Shown: piece by piece, positions 52,545-57,698 of the stretch
Position numbering within the stretch: the stretch's first letter is position 1
Layout of the letters: every line of letters starts with the position of its first letter
Assembly: GCA_903903635.1 (NCBI GenBank)
Contig: CAIUZK010000089.1
Location: forward strand, 1-57,698
Direction of reading: 5' to 3'
DNA: 57,698 bases
Source: an uncultured Bacteroidota bacterium
GTDB lineage: Bacteria > Bacteroidota > Bacteroidia > Chitinophagales > Chitinophagaceae
Position numbers and translations under genes: made by a program
Notes under the pieces: generated by a model
Told to the model about the DNA's origin: nothing
Seen by the model: the letters and a program-made list of their open reading frames with translations, nothing else
Databases searched by the model: none

Positions 52545-53954
52545 TCAATCCTGAATTTTTACTTTATCTGGTGTTATCAACGGTATGCCTTTTTCCATCT
52601 TGATCTTGCCATAACCACCCATCACATTACGTAGGTTATGGTAGCCGTGGCGCTTCAGTATGGAGCAGGCAATTACTGACCGGTAACCACCGGCGCAGTG
52701 TACATAGAGGTTGTTCTCATCATCTATCATGGCCACATTCACAGGATCCATCAGTGTATCGAGCGGTGCATTAAGCGCTCCCTTTACATGCCCGGCATCA
52801 AATTCTCCTGCCTTGCGCACGTCTATCACTTCCAGCCTGCTGTCGTGTGGTATGTCCATTGCCAGTTCGTCTGGTTCTATATCAATGATCAGGTCGATCT
52901 CTTCACCTGCATCGCGCCATGCCTCAAAACCACCCTCCAGGTAACCCTGCACATTATCTATACCCACACGGGCCAGCCTCGTAATACTTTCCTTTTCCTT
53001 ACCCGGTTCTGTTACAAGTACCAGTGCCTGGCTATAAGGCAGCAATGAGCCTGCCCATTCTGCATAACGGCCATCCAGCCCTATGCTCAGCGACTCTTTT
53101 ACAAATCCCAGAGTGAACACAAAGGATGGCCTGGTATCCAGTATCCATGCGCCTTCTTCTACTTTCTTTTTAAAGTCGGCTATGCTAAGTGCATGCATTC
53201 CTTTTTCATAAACCTCGTCTATACTTTCATACCCCTGTTTATTGATACGGGCATTTATCGGGAAGTAGGACGGCGGCGTGTTGAGACCTGTAGTAACAGC
53301 CTTTATAAACTCCGCTTTAGTCATTTCCTGCAGGGCATAGTTACTGGCCTTCTGAATGCCAATGGTGCTGGATGTTTCAGGCCCCAGATTCTTACCGCAC
53401 GATGAGCCTGGCCCATGTGCCGGATAAACAATAATATTATCATTCAGCGGTTTGATCTTGTTCTGGAGTGAATCATACATCATTCCTGCCAGTTCTTCCT
53501 TGCTCAGGTTGCCGCTAAAGAGATCAGGACGACCTACATCGCCAACAAACAGCGTATCGCCCGTGAAAATACAATATTCAGCGCCTGCTTCATCCATAAG
53601 CAGAAAACAAGTGCTTTCCAGCGTATGCCCCGGTGTATGCAGCGCTTTTATTTTCAATTTACCAATCTCAAATACCTCACCATCTTTTGCAACATGTACC
53701 TTAAATGCAGCATCAGTATCCGGGCCATATACTATAGTCGCGCCGGTCTTTTTAGCCAGGTCAATGTGTCCGCTTACAAAGTCTGCATGAAAATGGGTTT
53801 CAAAAATGTATTTGATTTTCATTCCCCTTTCCTCCGCCATCTGAATGTAGGTATCCACATCGCGCAATGGATCGATAATTGCAGCCTCGCCTTCACTGGC
53901 TATAAAGTAAGCAGCCTCACTCAGGCATCCGGTATATAATTGCTTGATTTCCAT
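52545..53954 (-). CDS. Metallo-beta-lactamase fold/rhodanese sulfur enzyme
   Basis: The 469-aa protein joins a persulfide dioxygenase-like domain (THFHADFVSGHID, LHTPGHTLESTCFLL, FTGDTLFVGDVGRPDLF, YPAHGPGSSCGKN) with two rhodanese modules. The first (about 265-355) has no catalytic cysteine; the second has VHCAGGYRS with the active Cys. It should oxidise glutathione- or thiol-persulfides and handle sulfane sulfur. In Bacteroidota such fusions are common. Confidence 0.9.
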   Translation of the reverse strand: MEIKQLYTGCLSEAAYFIASEGEAAIIDPLRDVDTYIQMAEERGMKIKYIFETHFHADFVSGHIDLAKKTGATIVYGPDTDAAFKVHVAKDGEVFEIGKLKIKALHTPGHTLESTCFLLMDEAGAEYCIFTGDTLFVGDVGRPDLFSGNLSKEELAGMMYDSLQNKIKPLNDNIIVYPAHGPGSSCGKNLGPETSSTIGIQKASNYALQEMTKAEFIKAVTTGLNTPPSYFPINARINKQGYESIDEVYEKGMHALSIADFKKKVEEGAWILDTRPSFVFTLGFVKESLSIGLDGRYAEWAGSLLPYSQALVLVTEPGKEKESITRLARVGIDNVQGYLEGGFEAWRDAGEEIDLIIDIEPDELAMDIPHDSRLEVIDVRKAGEFDAGHVKGALNAPLDTLMDPVNVAMIDDENNLYVHCAGGYRSVIACSILKRHGYHNLRNVMGGYGKIKMEKGIPLITPDKVKIQD

Positions 53955-54104
53955 TTTCTGAAGTATATAGTCGTAAGTATAAAGTAAAAAGTATGTTTCG
54001 CACCCAATAAAAAAGAGGACAAAGTTATGATAAAGTGTTTTATGTGAGGTGATCCGGTTATAAATATTGTTTATTGGTCTGCCTTTATGCTGCGAATAAC
54101 CAGC

Positions 54105-54133
54105 TTAATCTCCGCATATTATGCGGTGATTAA
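54105..54133 (-). terminator. Hairpin after the GGGP synthase gene
   Basis: Bases 54105-54117 pair with 54121-54133 (13 positions, one T-T mismatch) around a 3-base loop, and the word AATCTCCGCAT is repeated just outside (54107-54117 and about 54141-54151). It lies 72 bases downstream of the minus-strand gene ending at 54205. No T-run was seen. Confidence 0.45.
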
Positions 54134-54204
54134 TAGTCATAATCTCCGCATCATCTGCTCTCCTATCTTCATTAGGTATTAATTTGCCGCGCGAAAAAAT
54201 AACA

Positions 54205-54963
54205 CTATCGCACTTTACTCCCAACTGCCTCCCTCGTCGCAGCCGCCATATCTCTTATCAGCATAGGGTCGCGCTCTATAGCGTTGCCCACAACTATAAT
54301 GTTGGCGCCGGCCTGGCAGTTTTCAAAAACTTTTTCGGGAGTAAGTATGCCGCCGCCTATGAACAAAGGAATTGCTATCTGGCTGCTTACCTTCTGTATC
54401 ATTTCGGTGCTTATGGGCCTGCGTGCGCCGCTGCCGGCATCCATATAAATGATGTGCTTACCCTGCAGTTCACCGGCCCATGCTGTGCATAAAGCAATTT
54501 CGGGTTTGTCGGCAGGAATGGGTTGTGCATTACTCATGTAAGACACAGTAGTTTGCACACCTCCGTCAATGATCATATAACCTGTAGATATTACTTCCAG
54601 GCCGCTGGCCCTTACCTGGGGCGATGATACAACATGCTGGCCAATTAGCAACTCCGCATTCCGGCCTGATATAAGAGACAGGTACAATAGCGCATCGGCA
54701 TAAGGCGTTATCTGTGCCGGGCTGCCGGGAAACAATACAACCGGTATGTCGCTTTCGGCTTTAAATCGTTGGATGCACAATTCCATCTGGTGCGCCATAA
54801 GCAAACTGCCACCCATGAGCAGGTAATCAACCCCGGCATCATTGCACAATCGGGCCAGGTACTGCATATCGGCAGGCGCTATCTTGTCCGGATCGGCAAG
54901 CACTGCAAAACCGCTTTTATTCTGATCCTTAAGCGATCGTAATTGATTGATTATCTTACCCAT
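54205..54963 (-). CDS. Geranylgeranylglyceryl/heptaprenylglyceryl phosphate synthase family
   Basis: The 252-aa protein starts at the ATG at 54963; an upstream frame extension to 55053 has no convincing content. It shows the GGGPS/PcrB TIM-barrel landmarks: FAVLADPDKI, DYLLMGGSLL, YMDAGSGARRPIS, PLFIGGGILTPEKV and GANIIVVGNAIERD. This family makes ether-linked prenylglyceryl phosphates. Bacteroidota often carry an archaeal-type homologue whose role is unclear. Confidence 0.88.
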   Translation of the reverse strand: MGKIINQLRSLKDQNKSGFAVLADPDKIAPADMQYLARLCNDAGVDYLLMGGSLLMAHQMELCIQRFKAESDIPVVLFPGSPAQITPYADALLYLSLISGRNAELLIGQHVVSSPQVRASGLEVISTGYMIIDGGVQTTVSYMSNAQPIPADKPEIALCTAWAGELQGKHIIYMDAGSGARRPISTEMIQKVSSQIAIPLFIGGGILTPEKVFENCQAGANIIVVGNAIERDPMLIRDMAAATREAVGSKVR

Positions 54964-55129
54964 AAACCAGATACTGGTTGTAAAATACACAAAGGAAAGC
55001 CGGAGCAAACAACTTTGGCTTTTAGCCTTTATTAATGCAATAAAGGTAGGCAATAAGTTGATTCACTGATAATAAAACGCTCCTGGTGATACCGGAGTAT
55101 TGCCAGGAGCGGTAAATATATTGATATGG

Positions 55130-55570
55130 CTATTTTTTAAGCAGGTCCCTGATCTCAACCAACAACTTATCAGTTGATGATGGTTCCGGCGGGGCAGCAA
55201 CTGCTGCTGCGGCCTCTTCCTTCTTCTTCATTTTTGCCATTGCCTGTATCATCAGGAAGATAAAGAATGCGATGATAAGAAAGTCGAAAATGGTTTGAAC
55301 AAAATGACCATATGCGAAGACATTCGCTCCGGCTTTTTTAGCTTCCTCAAGTGTTTTATAATTATCTCCGGTTTTGCCATATTTGAGGACATAAAACTTA
55401 TCAACAAACATCTGTCCTTTTCCGGTAAGAGCACTAACCAGTGGCATGATCACATCGTCTACCATAGAGGTTACTATCTTACCAAATGCGCCGCCTATTA
55501 TCACACCCACAGCGAGGTCAATAACCGACCCTTTCATTGCGAAGGCCTTGAAATCTTTAATAAAACTCAT
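55130..55570 (-). CDS. mscL: Large-conductance mechanosensitive channel MscL
   Basis: The 146-aa protein has the MscL N-terminal helix (MSFIKDFKAFAMKGSVIDLA), TM1 VGVIIGGAFGKIVTSMVDDV, the periplasmic loop with KAGANVFAYGHFVQTI and TM2 FLIIAFFIFLMIQAMAKM, then a charged C-terminal helix. It opens on membrane tension to release solutes under osmotic downshock. Length is usual. Confidence 0.95.
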   Translation of the reverse strand: MSFIKDFKAFAMKGSVIDLAVGVIIGGAFGKIVTSMVDDVIMPLVSALTGKGQMFVDKFYVLKYGKTGDNYKTLEEAKKAGANVFAYGHFVQTIFDFLIIAFFIFLMIQAMAKMKKKEEAAAAVAAPPEPSSTDKLLVEIRDLLKK

Positions 55571-55624
55571 GTTGTAAAAATAAAGAAATAACTGAAATCG
55601 CCAATGGTTAAACGATTTATTTCG

Positions 55625-56992
55625 CTATTTGTCAATAACGAATTTTATCATATCACTTTCCCTTTCTCCCCTAACCTGCAGAATATATATACCACCCGGT
55701 TCATTAGTCAGAAATATCTCTTCGCTGAGATTACCCTCAATAAATTTAGTATGTTCAGAGTATACTATTTGTCCCAGGACGTTGGTTATTTCTATATCTA
55801 CCCTTTCATCAGTTTTCTGACTGGAAATACTCCTAAGCATAAATATGCCCCTATTGGGATTAGGGAATACCTGGCTTTTGATATGGATACCTGAATTTAC
55901 TTCTTCAGCGCTTAAGGTAAGTGTATTCACTTTCCGGATAACCGAAAACCAAAGGTCAGAGATATAATAGTTCCCTATCCTGTCTATCGCAAATCCGGTG
56001 GCATCGTAGAAGGAAGCAGCCAATGCCGGGCCACCATCGCCCGAATAGGCTGCAATGCCGTTTCCTGCCACAGTAGTTATAATTCCGGATGGGGTTACCT
56101 TACGGATCCGCCTGTTAAACAGGTCCTGAATATATAGATTTCCGGTACTGTCGGTGGTAACACCAAAAGGGCCAAAAATCCCTGCCGTAGTTGCACTTCC
56201 GCCATCACCATAAAATCCACCAACCGCGCCATTGCCTGCATATCGGGTAATGATACCTGCCGGACTAACTTTTCTCACCACATTATTGCCATCATCGGCA
56301 ATATAAAGATTGCCTGCATGGTCAACAGCCAAACCTAATGGATTATTCAGTGCGGCAACTGTCGCTGGCCCGCCATCTCCGGTATAACTAAGTATGCAGT
56401 TCCCCGCAACGATTTTAACAGAGTCTCCGTTTTTCACCTTCATCACTACACGCCATGCTGTATTTGAAAAATAAATATGGTTGGAATCATCCAGGGCAAT
56501 TCCTGTTGGGTTCGAAATGCTGTATACCAAACCGGGTGGTAACCCGGAGCAGTAGTCCTGTATGTGATAATTAAGAGTTGAAATTACTCCCGAACCGTTT
56601 ATTTTCCTGATAACATTATTGCCATTATCAGTAAAATAAAGATTGCCCTGGTGGTCAAGCGCAATATCATAAGGTGTATTTAGCCTCGCATTCGTGGCTG
56701 GCCCACCATCGCCACTATAGCCTGCTATACCGGTTCCTGCATAGGTACTGATAATTCCGGAAGCATCTACCTTACGTATTATATTGTTGATACGCTCTGC
56801 TATGTACAAATTCCCCATATCATCTATTGCCAGACCATATGGACTAAACATAGTTGCATCGGTAGCCGGGCCACCGTCACCGGTATAGCTCGCAACCCCA
56901 CCAATACCCGCATAAGTACTTATTATCTGAGCACCTGAGTAATAGGATAGGAATAAAAGTAAAACTGAGAGTTTATAAAATTTCGGGGTCAT
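55625..56992 (-). CDS. NHL-repeat protein with type IX secretion C-terminal domain
   Basis: The 455-aa exported protein has a signal peptide, about six NHL repeats (units with YTGDGGPAT, G-NLYI and NIIRKV, residues ~25-365) forming a beta-propeller, and a C-terminal T9SS type A sorting domain (VFPNPNRGIFMLRS, then IEITNVLGQIVYSE and GGIYILQVRGE). It should be secreted and attached to the cell surface. The propeller may bind carbohydrate or protein; the ligand is unknown. It belongs to a tandem pair. Confidence 0.88.
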   Translation of the reverse strand: MTPKFYKLSVLLLFLSYYSGAQIISTYAGIGGVASYTGDGGPATDATMFSPYGLAIDDMGNLYIAERINNIIRKVDASGIISTYAGTGIAGYSGDGGPATNARLNTPYDIALDHQGNLYFTDNGNNVIRKINGSGVISTLNYHIQDYCSGLPPGLVYSISNPTGIALDDSNHIYFSNTAWRVVMKVKNGDSVKIVAGNCILSYTGDGGPATVAALNNPLGLAVDHAGNLYIADDGNNVVRKVSPAGIITRYAGNGAVGGFYGDGGSATTAGIFGPFGVTTDSTGNLYIQDLFNRRIRKVTPSGIITTVAGNGIAAYSGDGGPALAASFYDATGFAIDRIGNYYISDLWFSVIRKVNTLTLSAEEVNSGIHIKSQVFPNPNRGIFMLRSISSQKTDERVDIEITNVLGQIVYSEHTKFIEGNLSEEIFLTNEPGGIYILQVRGERESDMIKFVIDK

Positions 56993-57065
56993 GATCAGGT
57001 AAACAGCTATAACAGGACTAAAGATACATTATTTTTTGATATTGAAAAGCCGGTTTTTATTTCTG

Positions 57066-57698
57066 CTAACGTTCAATTGCAAATTTTACTACATCATTTA
57101 CGTTCTCCCCTTTTATGTGCAACATGTAGATACCATTGGGTTCATTGGTCAGAAATATTTCTTCACTAAGAATGCCCTCAATAAACTTTGTATGCTCTGA
57201 ATACACCACCTGACCCAGAATATTGGTTATTTCAATATCCGCATTTTCACTCGTTTTCTGACTGAAAATACTCCTTATCATAAATACACCCTTGTTGGGA
57301 TCGGGGAATAACTGGCTTTTGATTTGCACACCTGCATTCACCTCTTCAACGCTGATGGTAAGTCTGGTCACTTTGCGTATGACCGAGTACCAAAGGTCGG
57401 ATATATAATAATTTCCTTTCCGGTCTATGGCAAATCCTGTGGCATCATAGAAAGAAGCCGCCAATGCCGGGCCACCGTCGCCTGCATATGCGGCTATCCC
57501 GTTCCCGGCCACCGTTGTTATTATTCCCGAATGAGTAACTTTTCGTATTCTACGGTTGAACAGGTCTTGTATATACAAATTCCCTGCACTATCGGTAGTT
57601 AGCCCAAAAGGGCCAAAAATTCCGGCAGAAGTCGCAGGCCCGCCATCGCCATAAAATCCCCCGGTAGCGCCATTACCGGCATATCGGGTAATGATACC
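57066..57698 (-). CDS. Second NHL-repeat/T9SS protein, cut by the window end
   Basis: The frame is open from the window edge at 57698 to a stop at 57066 (at least 210 aa) and is a close paralogue of the neighbouring gene. It begins in the repeat region (ITRYAGNGATGGFYGDGGPA), goes through further NHL repeats and ends with the same T9SS domain (LFPDPNKGVFMIRS, IEITNILGQVVYSE). The start and signal peptide lie beyond the window. Divergence is concentrated in scattered residues, so both copies seem functional. Confidence 0.88.
   Translation of the reverse strand, partial: GIITRYAGNGATGGFYGDGGPATSAGIFGPFGLTTDSAGNLYIQDLFNRRIRKVTHSGIITTVAGNGIAAYAGDGGPALAASFYDATGFAIDRKGNYYISDLWYSVIRKVTRLTISVEEVNAGVQIKSQLFPDPNKGVFMIRSIFSQKTSENADIEITNILGQVVYSEHTKFIEGILSEEIFLTNEPNGIYMLHIKGENVNDVVKFAIER

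Noticed and set aside
1-57698. CRISPR arrays, tRNA or rRNA genes, transposases
   Set aside because: No regularly spaced repeat array, cloverleaf or rRNA-like stretch and no transposase motif was recognised on either strand.

Overview
The window reads as the chromosome of a Bacteroidota bacterium, probably Chitinophagaceae-like (inference). The signs are recurrent TAnnTTTG -7 promoter boxes, SC-type lipoprotein signals, a type III glutamine synthetase, an OMP_b-brl_3-type outer-membrane receptor, NHL proteins with type IX secretion C-terminal domains, an HscA-like Hsp70 and a bacterial GGGP synthase homologue. No rRNA, tRNA, CRISPR array, transposase or integrase was found.

Layout. 1-2400: a terminator with competing hairpins, a HigBA-type toxin-antitoxin pair with a likely operator, two small lipoproteins and a repeat-rich spacer. 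2409-6375: an M28 peptidase and glutamine synthetase III. 6603-18523: a same-strand run of eight membrane or surface genes, made of two MBOAT + SGNH pairs followed by four tandem paralogues of a GT-C-like membrane protein. This looks like a surface-glycan acylation and glycosylation locus built by serial duplication. 18545-21766 (minus): an arsenic operon (arsR, arsC, arsM, acr3, arsC) with a dyad operator at its head and a GNAT remnant beyond it. 22027-27557: APC permease, an internally duplicated small protein, a two-gene DUF6934-like module flanked by a decayed copy of the neighbouring dioxygenase tail, DNA glycosylase, J-domain protein and a cysteine-cluster protein. 27599-35476 (minus): outer-membrane receptor, SMC and two exported proteins of unknown function, with a LuxR-type helix-turn-helix remnant between. 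35693-40125: HscA-like chaperone, two small genes and aspartate kinase. 40280-40629: a frameshifted lipoprotein gene. 41030-43339: another large GT-C-like protein.

43750-50026 is a compact four-gene operon matching the Wadjet (JetABCD / MksFEBG) plan: kleisin-like, KITE-like, MukB-type SMC ATPase and a toprim protein. Wadjet systems cut incoming circular plasmids. The toprim subunit here is short (284 aa), so this may be a divergent subtype. It coexists with the housekeeping SMC at 30138-33668.

50083-57698: YicC nuclease, an EnvC-like amidase activator lacking its zinc ligands, a metallo-beta-lactamase/rhodanese sulfur enzyme, a GGGP synthase-family enzyme, MscL and two tandem NHL/T9SS proteins, the last cut by the window end.

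The strongest candidates for new biology are the MBOAT/SGNH/GT-C amplification locus, the Wadjet variant and the DUF6934-like module. All functional statements are from reading the sequence; no database search was run.
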